Notes: a model not told the origin generated them from the sequence alone. A stretch of 62,348 nucleotides of DNA from Paenibacillus solani (GCF_001277345.1 NZ_LIUT01000008.1:57714-120061); one strand, 5' to 3'. Shown: positions 37,201 to 45,055, counted from the stretch's first letter. Numbers and translations are program-made.

Positions 37201-37774
37201 CCATGGCCGTTGTCATGGGATAAAAATCAATGATGCCGCCGCGGACACTCATCTCCCCGCGGCTCTCCACGCGCTCCACCCGTTCATAACCCATCCCGAT
37301 CATTTGGTTCAAGAATGAATCAAGCTGGAGCGTTCCGCCGTCATGGAGCACTATACGGGCATCAGCCATCACTTCTGGAGCAGGAAGAAGACGACGCACT
37401 CCCGAAAAAGGCGCAACAACAACACCCCGAAAGCCTCTTGCACATTGGACGAGTACATCTATCCGCTGCGCGAGCGTCTCGGGGCTTGAAACTGCGGACT
37501 CGGCCGCCACTAGTTCGTTCGCCGGGTATAATAACACCTGTTCGGGTGAGAGCGCTTCCTGCAAATCATCCGCAATCTTCTGGGCTGAGAACATATTATG
37601 TGTGACTACAAGCAGCGGGCGCTGCTGGTCTTGGTGGAGTGCAGCCATTAAGATTTGTCTGGACGATCCGGAAAGACCGGAGATCAATTGCTCTCTCATG
37701 CCGGCATGAACGCCAGCCGTTATGGAGTTGAAATCCGAGTCTTTCGAAAATACATCAATAAGTGCTTGTAACAA
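34247..37774 (-). CDS. mfd: Transcription-repair coupling factor Mfd
   Basis: Dislodges RNA polymerase stalled at DNA lesions and recruits UvrA. Visible parts are the UvrB-like N-terminal domains, the polymerase-interacting domain near residue 490 (KVGDYVVHQNHGIGKYMGI), and an SF2 translocase with Walker A CGDVGYGKTEVA, DEEQ box LLIVDEEQRFG, TATPIPRT, and a QLRGRVGR motif VI. The C-terminal TRCF domain completes 1175 residues. The frame opens at a TTG with GAGAGGTG upstream. Confidence 0.97.
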   Translation of the reverse strand: MLQALIDVFSKDSDFNSITAGVHAGMREQLISGLSGSSRQILMAALHQDQQRPLLVVTHNMFSAQKIADDLQEALSPEQVLLYPANELVAAESAVSSPETLAQRIDVLVQCARGFRGVVVAPFSGVRRLLPAPEVMADARIVLHDGGTLQLDSFLNQMIGMGYERVERVESRGEMSVRGGIIDFYPMTTAMAYRVELFDEDIDSIRTFDPADQRSVDKVREVTITPCKEIIADSERLNRTADTVARKLETQLERMSDRQAKLRLREELHREVEMLRERIYFPEIYKYISLLYPEKTCLYDYMPKDTILIMDEPARLLETAKQLERDEAEWNLHLMQNGKSLPDLPLSLETEELIYQHPYQSLLISIFLRQVPRMQPQNIVNLVTRGMQDFHGQMNVLKAEMERWKKSGVQVMMLAGDAERMERMRRVLLDYGIEEPLMYEGHLQNGFEMPSVHTVIITENEMFSSKQRKTRKTTRNIDNAERIKSYTELKVGDYVVHQNHGIGKYMGIGTLEINGIHKDYMHILYAGSDKLSVPIEQIDLIQKYVGSEDKEPKVYKLGGNEWTRVKNKVRSSVQDIADDLIKLYAERQSAPGYGFEKDTSEQQEFEDIFPYDETPDQLRAITEIKKDMEQNRPMDRLLCGDVGYGKTEVAVRAAFKAAIEGKQVAVLVPTTILAQQHYETFRERFANYPINIQVLSRFRGRKEQNETIKKVKQGTVDILIGTHRLLSQDIVFKDLGLLIVDEEQRFGVTHKEKLKKLKTNVDVLTLTATPIPRTLHMSMLGVRDLSVIETPPENRFPVQTYVVEHSQTLVREAIERELARGGQVYYLYNRVQGIQEMAAQISMLVPDARVGVGHGQMSETELEKTILDFLDGEYDVLVSTSIIETGVDIPNVNTLIVHDADKMGLSQLYQLRGRVGRSNRIAYAYFTYQRDKVLTEVAEKRLQSIKEFTELGSGFKIAMRDLSIRGAGNLLGAEQHGFIASVGFDLYSQMLAEEIQKRKVSMLGEPSLPSKDWNTSIDLGIDAYLPSDYIYDSIQKIEIYKKVAVVSSIDESAELEDELLDRFGELPLAVSNLLAVSRLKVYGRMYGIDSITQRGDDVLLQFYEGQDKAVNTAGLAQIGNLFERRVQFEQGPAIVIRIKGKGLSDQQLLELLEQFLEAAREPFNLKGELQNAVKK

Positions 37775-37859
37775 AAGGGGGCACCTCTCTTATGCAAAAG
37801 AAATGAATTTCTTAAACTCTATTTCTCATGGGATTTTGGACGATTGCCAAAAAATCATA

Positions 37860-37894
37860 ATCGAAAAGAAGCCTTGAGCAAAACTGCCAAGGCT
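37860..37894 (-). terminator. Terminator after fin
   Basis: On the minus strand AGCCTTG pairs with CAAGGCT over an 11-base loop, followed by TCTTTTC. Placed between fin and mfd. Confidence 0.6.
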
Positions 37895-37961
37895 AGAGCA
37901 GCGACAGGCACTGCCGCTGTATGTCTTCTACCAAAAAACGTTCTTGTATTCCATTATACGC

Positions 37962-38192
37962 TTATTGTAAGGGATTTACCAAAAGGCTGAGTTCCGGATG
38001 AGCTTCCAGGGCTTCTCGGCAATGGTCGCAGGTTACTCGGACCATGACCTCTCCGTTAAAATCATACGCTATTATATCCCTGCGTTCCTCAGCGGTCAAG
38101 GAATCGAAACCGAGACGAGCATCGGATATGTCATGGGAATCAATGCGGCCCTGAAACGCTCGACAGTGTCTGCAAACATAAGTTATCGCCAT
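37962..38192 (-). CDS. fin: Anti-sigma-F factor Fin (YabK)
   Basis: Small zinc protein that, in B. subtilis, is made under sigma-F and shuts sigma-F down so that sigma-G can take over. The 76-residue product has a pair of CxxC knuckles, YVCRHC near residue 6 and VTCDHC near residue 53. The second ATG (38192) is six bases from AGGAGG, so I start there. The pth-fin-mfd order is conserved. A sigma-F-like -10 lies upstream. Confidence 0.9.
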   Translation of the reverse strand: MAITYVCRHCRAFQGRIDSHDISDARLGFDSLTAEERRDIIAYDFNGEVMVRVTCDHCREALEAHPELSLLVNPLQ

Positions 38193-38222
38193 CATATGCC
38201 TCCTGAAGGTCGTATATACCTT

Positions 38223-38232
38223 CAGTATGCCC
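38223..38232 (-). promoter_or_regulatory. Sigma-F/G-type -10 element upstream of fin
   Basis: On the minus strand GGGCATACTG fits the sigma-F -10 consensus GGNNANAHTR at every fixed position, about 30 bp before the fin start. The matching -35 is weak. fin is a known sigma-F target in B. subtilis. Confidence 0.55.
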
Positions 38233-38317
38233 GAATTTCCCTTGTTTAAGACGTTGGTTTCCTTGGTAACGGAGGGCTCTGGTCATCTTCGAATCCCTTG
38301 AATCCGATTACCCTACT

Positions 38318-38878
38318 CTACTTGTTAAACTTGGCCATCGTCTGTTCAAAGGTATGATCCAGACTGAATTCCAAAGCATCACAAGTTTCTTCCACCATAT
38401 TCTGCAGAAGTTCCCGCTCTTTCTTCGGGAAGGTTCCCAGCACGTAGTCAACAATGGCATAACCCGGCTCGGGCCTCGAGATGCCCATACGGACACGGTT
38501 AAAGCTCTGCGTGCCTGTATGCTGAATGATCGATTTGATACCATTGTGCCCTCCGGCGCTGCCCTGATACCGCAGACGAATCTTGCCAACGGCGGTGTCC
38601 AAATCATCATAGACCACAATCATATCTTCCAAACTCACTTTGTAATAATCCATATAGGCGCGAACAGCCTCGCCTGATAGATTCATATACGTCATCGGTT
38701 TAATCAGAACCGTTTTATGACCTGCGATCATGCCCTCGGCGATGACCGATTTGCATTTATTCTGATTAAACTTCATGCCGTGGCGTTCTGCCAAAGCATC
38801 CAGCGCCATGAACCCGACATTGTGCCTAGTCTTCTCATAATTTGGTCCGGGGTTGCCCAGTCCGACGATCCATTTCAT
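38318..38878 (-). CDS. pth: Peptidyl-tRNA hydrolase
   Basis: Recycles tRNA from peptidyl-tRNAs dropped by ribosomes; essential, and originally known as spoVC in B. subtilis. The catalytic His lies in GLGNPGPNYEKTRHNVGF (residues 6-23), and later MTYMNLSGEAVR and YDDLDTAVGKIRLRYQGSAGGHNG (split: YDDLDTAVGKIRL, RYQGSAGGHNG) are family motifs. A 22-codon upstream extension in frame is rejected because homologues start at MKWIVGLGN. That gives 186 residues. Confidence 0.96.
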   Translation of the reverse strand: MKWIVGLGNPGPNYEKTRHNVGFMALDALAERHGMKFNQNKCKSVIAEGMIAGHKTVLIKPMTYMNLSGEAVRAYMDYYKVSLEDMIVVYDDLDTAVGKIRLRYQGSAGGHNGIKSIIQHTGTQSFNRVRMGISRPEPGYAIVDYVLGTFPKKERELLQNMVEETCDALEFSLDHTFEQTMAKFNK

Positions 38879-38973
38879 CACAGGTTGATTCCTTTCACGA
38901 TTTATACTTTCTTCTTTGTCCATTTCTGAGTACAATATGAACAAAACCCATTGGCGTATGCCCTCTTAAGAAG

Positions 38974-39186
38974 GTGAAATCGGCATTGAATACGAATGAA
39001 CGAAAGTTAACGCATCACAGCCATTTTCAATATCACATGAAACATGGCATCCCGGTTCAAGTCTATGAACTCGGCTGTCATATAGACATTGGACTTATTA
39101 CAGCAGTTGATGCCTATTTTGTCGAGCTTGAGGGTACGCTTTACAACCGGGGCACATTTACTTTCATATCGAGACCCGGGTACTGA
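38974..39186 (+). CDS. Unrecognised small protein, probably real, divergent from pth
   Basis: Seventy residues on the plus strand, in the gap where B. subtilis has ctc. The C-terminal 45 residues look like a compact beta-rich domain (IPVQVYELG, IDIGLITAVDAYFVELEG, TFTFISRPGY), with alternating hydrophobics and glycine turns, unlike the antisense shadows elsewhere. The frame starts at a GTG (38974) with poor spacing; a TTG at 38986 lies nine bases after AAGGTG and may be the real start. The fold recalls small SH3- or Sm-like barrels, but this is only an impression and no function is assigned. Confidence 0.55.
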   Translation: MKSALNTNERKLTHHSHFQYHMKHGIPVQVYELGCHIDIGLITAVDAYFVELEGTLYNRGTFTFISRPGY

Positions 39187-39289
39187 CAGGATAGGCCGAT
39201 TCCAAGCAGGCCCTAATAATGAAAACGTTTTCTTTCCGGCTGTGCTACACAGCTGGATGGATGACCTGCATCCTCTCCATAGCCGACAA

Positions 39290-39321
39290 GGGTTACATCT
39301 CTTATGAAGGAGATGTAACCC
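39290..39321. repeat. 12-bp perfect inverted repeat downstream of prs
   Basis: GGGTTACATCTC (39290-39301) and GAGATGTAACCC (39310-39321) form a perfect stem with an 8-base loop, 18 bases after the prs stop on the minus strand. Neither side has a T run, so it could be a factor-dependent terminator or an mRNA 3'-end stabiliser between the convergent prs and the small plus-strand gene. Confidence 0.65.
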
Positions 39322-39338
39322 TGCCTTTACACGGTTTA

Positions 39339-40292
39339 TTATTCTATCTCAAACAGCTTGCTGATCGACAATTCCTCGTGAACCCGGATAATGGCTTCGC
39401 CCATTAACGGAGCAACCGACAGCACGGTCAGCTTGCTGCTTGGGTTCGGATGGGTAATCGGAATGGTGTCTGTTACCACAACTTCCTTGAGCGGAGAGTT
39501 CTCCAGGCGTTCATGTGCCGGACCGGATAGAACCGGGTGGGTACAGCATGCATAGACCTCCTTGACCCCGCCTTCCATCAATGCGTTGGCACCCAGCACA
39601 ATCGTGCCTGCCGTATCAATGATGTCATCAATTAGAATAGCCGTCTTGCCTTCGATATTCCCGATAATGTTCATAACTTCGCTGACATTCGGCTCAGGGC
39701 GGCGCTTATCAATAATGGCAAGCGGCGCATTCAGGAAATCAGCAAGCTTTCTGGCACGTACCACCCCGCCGTGATCCGGAGAAACAACGACAGGATTCTC
39801 GATCTGCTTCGAACGGAAATACTGGGCAAGGATCGGCACGCCGAGCAGATGATCCACCGGAATGTCGAAGAAGCCCTGAATCTGCATCGCATGCAGGTCC
39901 ATCGTAATGACACGATGGGCGCCTGCCTTTTCGATCAGGTTTGCAACCAGTTTAGCGGTGATCGGATCCCGCGAACGCGCTTTGCGATCTTGACGGGCAT
40001 ATCCGTAGTACGGAATGACCACGTTGATGCTCTTCGCCGATGCCCGCTTAAGCGCATCCACCATAACCAGCAGCTCCATGAGATTATCATTTACCGGCAA
40101 ACAAGTAGACTGCACAATATAAACATGACAGCCCCGTACGCTCTCGGAGAGCTTTACTTGAATCTCGCCGTCGCTAAAGCTGGTTGTATGTGATTCCCCC
40201 ATCGGAATACCGATATAATCAGCAATTTGATGGGCAAGTTTAGGATTGGAATTACACGTGAATATTTTTAATTTCGAATCAAGATAAGTCAT
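39339..40292 (-). CDS. prs: Ribose-phosphate pyrophosphokinase
   Basis: Makes PRPP from ribose 5-phosphate and ATP for nucleotide, His, Trp and NAD synthesis. The class I signatures are the ATP/Mg loop PYYGYARQDRKARSRDPI near residue 96, the flexible VVSPDHGGVVRAR near 168, and the PRPP loop ILIDDIIDTAGTI near 216. The 317-residue length is standard. It sits 79 bases after glmU, as in B. subtilis, and is probably co-transcribed with it. Confidence 0.97.
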   Translation of the reverse strand: MTYLDSKLKIFTCNSNPKLAHQIADYIGIPMGESHTTSFSDGEIQVKLSESVRGCHVYIVQSTCLPVNDNLMELLVMVDALKRASAKSINVVIPYYGYARQDRKARSRDPITAKLVANLIEKAGAHRVITMDLHAMQIQGFFDIPVDHLLGVPILAQYFRSKQIENPVVVSPDHGGVVRARKLADFLNAPLAIIDKRRPEPNVSEVMNIIGNIEGKTAILIDDIIDTAGTIVLGANALMEGGVKEVYACCTHPVLSGPAHERLENSPLKEVVVTDTIPITHPNPSSKLTVLSVAPLMGEAIIRVHEELSISKLFEIE

Positions 40293-40371
40293 AGAATAAA
40301 AACCCTCCGTGCTGGTTCGTTGAATTAGGCTATCCGATCACCACTTCGATCTTAAACAGAAGCAGGAATGA

Positions 40372-41766
40372 TTACGATTTATTGTTCTTCTTGGCAATAG
40401 CGCGTGCTCGCATCTTTTCTGCGTACCCTGGCTTGTTCTCTTGACGCTGTCTGGCAATGGCCAGATCATTATCCGAAACCGAATGCGTTATGGTAGAGCC
40501 TGCAACAACGAATGCGCCCTTGCCTACCTTCACCGGTGCAATCAAATTCACATTACTGCCGATAAAGGCATCATCTTCAATTTCGGTAACGGACTTATTA
40601 TATCCATCATAGTTGACTGTTATCGCACCACAGCCGATATTAACGTTTTTGCCGACCTTGGCATCCCCCACATAGCTGAGATGAGATACCTTGGATCCAT
40701 TATCAATGGTGGCATTCTTGACTTCGACGAAATCGCCTACCTTCACGTCCTCACCCAGCTTGGCGCCTGGACGAAGATAAGCATAAGGCCCTACGGTGGT
40801 ACGAGAACCGACTTCAGCGCTGCATAGCACCGAATGTTTGACGCTAGCACCATCCGCGATAACGGAATCTTCGATATCGGAGCCCGGTCCGATCACGCAA
40901 TCTTCACCGATCACCGTATTACCTTTCAAAACAGTCCCCGGATACAGTACGGTATCTGAGCCAATGGTAACATCAGCACCGATGTACGTTGAAGCCGGAT
41001 CGATGATGGTAACACCGTTCAACATGTGCAAGCGATTGATGCGATCTCTCATGAAGCCTTCAGCTTCCGATAGGGCAAGACGATCATTCACGCCAATCGA
41101 TTCCGCATAGTCATCTGTCTGATAAGCAAGCACGGTCTCGCCGGCTTGTTTCAGAATTCCGATACAATCGGTCAGATAATATTCCTGCTGCGCATTCTGA
41201 TTGGTCACGCTGTCTAATGCCGCAAATAGCTTTTTATTGTCAAAACAATAGGTACCGGTATTAATTTCAGTGACTGCGTCCTCTTCTGGACTGCAATCTT
41301 TCTGTTCAACAATCCGCAACACGCTTCCATCTTCGCCGCGGATGACCCGGCCGTAACCCTTCGGGTTATCCATATGCGCAGTCAGTACGGTAGCGGCCGC
41401 ATGGCTGCTTTCATGAAGTTTCAGAAGATTCTCCAGTGTTTCGGACGTCACGAGCGGAGTATCGCCGCAGATGACAATCGTGGATCCTTCCTCGGCACCC
41501 AGAAGTTCCTTGGCCTGCTTTACAGCATGACCTGTTCCGAGCTGCTGCTCTTGCAGAACATATTCAGCTGCGTCTTGCAGATAGGCACGGACCTTTTCTG
41601 CTCCGTGTCCTACGACCACAACGCTGCGTTCACAGTTTACCTGCTGCACCGTTTGCAGTACGTGTCCAACCATCGGCTTGCCACAAACAGGATGCAGCAC
41701 TTTATAAAGTTTGGATTTCATACGTTTGCCCTGCCCAGCGGCGAGCACAATAGCATATCTTTTCAA
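40372..41766 (-). CDS. glmU: Bifunctional GlmU uridyltransferase/acetyltransferase
   Basis: Makes UDP-GlcNAc for peptidoglycan. The N-terminal pyrophosphorylase has LAAGQGKRMKSKLYKVLHP at residues 8-26. From about residue 255 a left-handed beta-helix of hexapeptide repeats forms the acetyltransferase, with the trimer catalytic region GPYAYLRPGAKLGEDVKVG near residue 330. The start is a TTG eight bases after AGGAGGAGG; an ATG just upstream is in another frame. Length 464 is normal. Confidence 0.97.
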   Translation of the reverse strand: MKRYAIVLAAGQGKRMKSKLYKVLHPVCGKPMVGHVLQTVQQVNCERSVVVVGHGAEKVRAYLQDAAEYVLQEQQLGTGHAVKQAKELLGAEEGSTIVICGDTPLVTSETLENLLKLHESSHAAATVLTAHMDNPKGYGRVIRGEDGSVLRIVEQKDCSPEEDAVTEINTGTYCFDNKKLFAALDSVTNQNAQQEYYLTDCIGILKQAGETVLAYQTDDYAESIGVNDRLALSEAEGFMRDRINRLHMLNGVTIIDPASTYIGADVTIGSDTVLYPGTVLKGNTVIGEDCVIGPGSDIEDSVIADGASVKHSVLCSAEVGSRTTVGPYAYLRPGAKLGEDVKVGDFVEVKNATIDNGSKVSHLSYVGDAKVGKNVNIGCGAITVNYDGYNKSVTEIEDDAFIGSNVNLIAPVKVGKGAFVVAGSTITHSVSDNDLAIARQRQENKPGYAEKMRARAIAKKNNKS

Positions 41767-41816
41767 GGGCCATGCCTCCTCCTCTTGAACTCACTACTGA
41801 ATATATATCATTCTAC

Positions 41817-41855
41817 AAAAAAAGAAAAGAGAGCCATAGATATGGCTCTCTTTTC
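41817..41855 (-). terminator. Intrinsic terminator of spoVG
   Basis: A 15-bp perfect stem GAAAAGAGAGCCATA (41824-41838) with 41841-41855 is followed on the minus strand by a long T run. It is one of the strongest hairpins in the window. Confidence 0.9.
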
Positions 41856-41876
41856 CTTGAACCCCAATTGTAAAAC

Positions 41877-42161
41877 TTAAGCGCCTTCTTCAATCACTTC
41901 TTCTTCTGTAGCCGCTCGCTCATACTCAGCCAATACAGCCGATTGAATCTTCTCGCGGGTACCGGAAGAAATGGGATGGGCAATGTCGCGGAATTCTCCA
42001 TCCGGAGTGCGTTTGCTCGGCATTGCAACAAACATTCCATTGTTACCGTCGATGACGCGAATGTCGTGAACGACAAACTCATTATCGATGGTAATGGATG
42101 CGATTGCCTTCATTCTCCCCTCAGAGTTAACACGGCGGAGTCTGACATCCGTAATTTGCAT
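41877..42161 (-). CDS. spoVG: SpoVG regulatory RNA/DNA-binding protein
   Basis: Conserved septation and gene-expression regulator that binds nucleic acid, affecting asymmetric septation in B. subtilis. The 94-residue product opens with the nearly invariant MQITDVRLRRVNSEGRMKA and contains GMFVAMPSKRTPDGEFRD. A sigma-H promoter with full consensus lies 40 bases upstream. yabJ, normally just upstream in B. subtilis, is missing. Confidence 0.97.
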   Translation of the reverse strand: MQITDVRLRRVNSEGRMKAIASITIDNEFVVHDIRVIDGNNGMFVAMPSKRTPDGEFRDIAHPISSGTREKIQSAVLAEYERAATEEEVIEEGA

Positions 42162-42199
42162 ATGTGTTCACCACCTTTTTCCATCAGAGACTTGGTGTA

Positions 42200-42229
42200 T
42201 AATTCCACATAGCAAACCTAAAATCCTTC
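42200..42229 (-). promoter_or_regulatory. Sigma-H promoter of spoVG
   Basis: On the minus strand GAAGGATTT (42229-42221) and GTGGAATTA (42208-42200) are 12 bp apart, matching RNAGGAWWW and RNNGAATWW at every position. An AT-rich block directly upstream (about 42230-42290) resembles the region bound by AbrB at B. subtilis spoVG. Confidence 0.82.
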
Positions 42230-42343
42230 TTTTTATACTATAAAATATCCTAAAATCAGGAATTTTTTTTAGAATGTGATATTTTCGACAGACTTCGGGC
42301 TAATTCGAAGGAAACCGCTACAATATCGACAAATATCGCAATC

Positions 42344-43171
42344 TTATTTTTCGAAGTAGTTTCCGGGATTTACCGTTATGCTCTTCGTTTTGGAGTCTAC
42401 GTCACTTAAGATCGCAATTGAAATATAGTCCTCTAGAAGTCTTTCCTCTGTTTCCACTGCTCCTGATTCCACCAGTACACCCACACCTGCGACTTCGGCA
42501 TTAAATTCACCCAGCAAATCGACCATTCCCTGGATGGTTCCTCCTGCCTTCATGAAATCATCCACGATTAGCACACGGGAGCGTTCCTTCAGTGCTCTGC
42601 GGGATAAAGACATGGTATGAATGCTCTTATGCGAGCCTGAGACATAATTGATGCTTACGGCCGATCCTTCCGTCACTTGATGGTCCCGACGAACTAATAC
42701 GACAGGCAGGTTCAATTGGGCTGCCGTGGCGTAGGCTAACGGAATTCCCTTCGTTTCCACGGTCATCACCACATCGATCTCACGGTCGGAGAATGCCGTT
42801 GCAATAATCTTTCCGGCTTCATTCATCAGCGACGGCTGCCCGAGCAGGTCAGATATGTACAGATAGCCACCTGGCAGAATCCGGTCTGATTGCTGTAATT
42901 GCTCACACAGCTCCTCTGCAAAACGCAGAGCATGGTCTGTGCGCAGTTTAGGGATGTATCTGACTCCACCCGCGGCGCCAGCCAGCGTCTGAAGCTCTCC
43001 GAGCCCCTCGCTCTCGAACACGTCCTTGATAATGGCCAAATCCTCACTGATGGATGACTTGGCTGCTCCATATCGGTCAGCAAACGTCGTCAGAGGTATC
43101 AGCGTATGCGGTTTGGATAATAAGTATTGGGTCATATCGACCAATCGTTCGCTTCGTTTTAATTTTTTCAC
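42344..43171 (-). CDS. purR: Purine operon repressor PurR
   Basis: PRPP-responsive repressor of purine genes. A winged helix-turn-helix domain (about residues 1-75: RSERLVDMTQYLLSKPHTL, AAKSSISEDLAIIK) is fused to a PRTase fold with the PRPP loop VLIVDDFMKAGGTI near residue 200. The 275-residue length is normal. The start is a GTG with GAGG upstream. A TATAAT lies 45 bases before it, without a good -35. Confidence 0.96.
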   Translation of the reverse strand: MKKLKRSERLVDMTQYLLSKPHTLIPLTTFADRYGAAKSSISEDLAIIKDVFESEGLGELQTLAGAAGGVRYIPKLRTDHALRFAEELCEQLQQSDRILPGGYLYISDLLGQPSLMNEAGKIIATAFSDREIDVVMTVETKGIPLAYATAAQLNLPVVLVRRDHQVTEGSAVSINYVSGSHKSIHTMSLSRRALKERSRVLIVDDFMKAGGTIQGMVDLLGEFNAEVAGVGVLVESGAVETEERLLEDYISIAILSDVDSKTKSITVNPGNYFEK

Positions 43172-43266
43172 TAGGGTTCCTCGCTAAATCCGAATATTAT
43201 ACATCAAATATAACATCTTTGTACGTATTTATACAAACATTATTGAGATTTATTCTCCACGTAATT

Positions 43267-44121
43267 CTAGGTTAACAGGCGAACAGCATACACTTCCTTG
43301 CAAAATCCCCGCAGGCCATTGTATATCCGGGCCACTTTGGATTCCTTGGAAACTAGGCCAAAGACCGTAGGACCACTGCCCGACATAAGGGCGCCGTCAG
43401 CCCCTAACTTCAGCATGCCGTCTTTCAGCTGCTGAACTTCCGGGTGCAGCTTCAGGGTTACTTCCTCCAGCACATTGCCAAGCGATTGGCACATCTGCTG
43501 AAAGCTCCCCTGCTGAAGCGCCTCCACCATGCGCTCAGCTGATGGATGGTGCTGAATCTGTTCACTCCGCAAGCGGCCGTATACTTCCGCGGTTGACACA
43601 TTGATGGGCGGCTTCGCTACAATCACCCAGCATTGCGGAGGGTTCGGGATGGGCGTGAGCACTTCGCCGCGTCCTGTAGCCAGCGCCGTGCCGCCGCTAA
43701 CGCAGAAGGGCACATCCGAGCCGAGCTCTGCGCCTAGTGCAAGTAGCTCCTCCTGAGGGATGTCCAGGCCCCAAAGACGATTCAAGCCTCGTAGCGTGGC
43801 TGCAGCGTCACTGCTTCCTCCTGCCAGTCCAGCGGCAACGGGAATCTTTTTGTCCAGGTGAATATGTACCCCATTCTTCACATCGTAGCGCTCTTTTATT
43901 AATTTTGCGGCTTGAAAGGCTAGATTCTTCTCGTCAAGCGGTATGTATCCTGCCTGTGAGGTAATGATGATGGTGTCCCGCTTCTGTTCTGACATTTCGA
44001 GCCGATCAGCAAGATCGATCATCGTCATGACCATTTCTACCTCATGGAAGCCATCAGGACGTTTATGGAGCACATCCAGCATCAAATTGATCTTGGCCGG
44101 TGCTTTTTCGTATATTTTCAA
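43267..44121 (-). CDS. ispE: 4-(cytidine 5'-diphospho)-2-C-methyl-D-erythritol kinase
   Basis: GHMP kinase of the MEP isoprenoid pathway. The N-terminal APAKINLMLDV and the glycine-rich ATP loop PVAAGLAGGSSDAAATLRGL (about residues 91-110) are diagnostic; MSGSGPTVFG is the third GHMP motif. Length 284 is normal. Lies between sspF and purR, the Bacillales order. Confidence 0.96.
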   Translation of the reverse strand: MKIYEKAPAKINLMLDVLHKRPDGFHEVEMVMTMIDLADRLEMSEQKRDTIIITSQAGYIPLDEKNLAFQAAKLIKERYDVKNGVHIHLDKKIPVAAGLAGGSSDAAATLRGLNRLWGLDIPQEELLALGAELGSDVPFCVSGGTALATGRGEVLTPIPNPPQCWVIVAKPPINVSTAEVYGRLRSEQIQHHPSAERMVEALQQGSFQQMCQSLGNVLEEVTLKLHPEVQQLKDGMLKLGADGALMSGSGPTVFGLVSKESKVARIYNGLRGFCKEVYAVRLLT

Positions 44122-44264
44122 GATCGTTCACCTATCCTTAGCTTTTCCCATATGCTTGAACTTAACATATTCGAGAAAAAACATCTAATGCCTTTATATT
44201 AACAAAATCAAGCTTTGAAGTCATGAGACTGTTTGAGGAGAGAACTCCTTGATTGCCAGCTATA

Positions 44265-44301
44265 TAAACAGGGCCTCCCGTGTACCGGAAGACCCTGCTT
44301 T
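44265..44301 (-). terminator. Terminator of sspF
   Basis: CAGGGCCTCCC pairs with GGAAGACCCTG with one mismatch around a 7-base loop; on the minus strand TTTATATA follows. It lies 15 bases after the sspF stop. Confidence 0.6.
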
Positions 44302-44316
44302 TCCATCATGCGACTC

Positions 44317-44499
44317 TTACAGATCGGATTTGCGGGCTGCCCGCTCGGCGAGCTCGATTGCCCGTTTTACCATGTTGCCTGCATCCTTGGCTTTAATGCC
44401 TCCCCAGCCTTCCTTCTCCACGGTGTCATAGAAGCCCAATTCCTTAGCAAGCTCGGTCTTCAATTGATCAGACATAATGCTTCGTCTTCTCCTGCTCAT
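44317..44499 (-). CDS. sspF: Alpha/beta-type small acid-soluble spore protein, SspF-like
   Basis: Small DNA-binding spore protein of 60 residues. It resembles B. subtilis SspF: an Arg-rich start (MSRRRRS), LKTELAKELGFYDTV, and GGIKAKDAGNMVKRAIELAE, the second DNA-binding helix. AAGGAGG sits eight bases before the ATG. Its position between veg and ispE is that of sspF. A CATACTC element about 45 bases upstream may be a sigma-G -10. Confidence 0.93.
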   Translation of the reverse strand: MSRRRRSIMSDQLKTELAKELGFYDTVEKEGWGGIKAKDAGNMVKRAIELAERAARKSDL

Positions 44500-44665
44500 T
44501 CATTCCGCCTCCTTGAAAAATGTATTGAGTATGGCAATGAACAGCACCCAGCGTCGTAAAGAGCTTAAAACATCCCCACCTGCTCTTTAACCCCTCACCC
44601 GGAAGGCGGGTGCAGCCTTAGTATGCATCCGACCCTTCCTTGTCATCCCCACGAAAGGATGGCAA

Positions 44666-44697
44666 CAAAAAACAGCCTCCTCTGTAAGTGGAGACTG
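44666..44697 (-). terminator. Intrinsic terminator of veg
   Basis: On the minus strand CAGTCTCC pairs with GGAGGCTG over a 9-base loop, then a T run. Confidence 0.82.
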
Positions 44698-44710
44698 CTC
44701 TCTCATGACG

Positions 44711-44986
44711 TTATGACTTGATATAGGTGATACGCATCTCATTGTCGTCACCGGTGACCATAATTTCCACTGTTTCGGTCAAAATATCGGCATAACTGTA
44801 AGACACACGTTTAAACGTTTGTTGGTCCTGATCCAACTTCACAATGAAAACAGAAGGGTACGTTTCTTCCAAAACACCAGTACGCTCGACGGTCTTCCGG
44901 CGGCCACCGTTAGCCCGAAGCGTAATTTTTTGCCCTAAATGGGCATCGAGACTGCGTTTGATTTCCAACAGCGCGTTTTTAGCCAT
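44711..44986 (-). CDS. veg: Veg protein
   Basis: A 91-residue conserved Firmicutes protein; in B. subtilis Veg stimulates biofilm matrix genes by interfering with SinR, mechanism incompletely known. The core LGQKITLRANGGRRKTVERTG and the tail SYADILTETVEI mark the family. It is preceded by two consensus sigma-A promoters, consistent with the very high expression that made veg a model promoter, and is followed by its own terminator. Confidence 0.95.
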   Translation of the reverse strand: MAKNALLEIKRSLDAHLGQKITLRANGGRRKTVERTGVLEETYPSVFIVKLDQDQQTFKRVSYSYADILTETVEIMVTGDDNEMRITYIKS

Positions 44987-45013
44987 TGTCGACGACCACC
45001 TCTTTCCTTGTCC

Positions 45014-45042
45014 ATTATATCGTAGATTCAGTACGTTGTCAA
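45014..45042 (-). promoter_or_regulatory. Proximal sigma-A promoter of veg, perfect consensus
   Basis: On the minus strand TTGACA (45042-45037) and TATAAT (45019-45014) are separated by 17 bp: 12 of 12 consensus bases at optimal spacing, starting about 30 bases before the veg ATG. Confidence 0.93.
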
Positions 45043-45055
45043 TTCAAAAACATTA

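Noticed and set aside
39219..39407. A 62-codon plus-strand frame overlapping the end of prs
   Set aside because: It runs through the 12-bp hairpin and antisense to prs, with no ribosome site.
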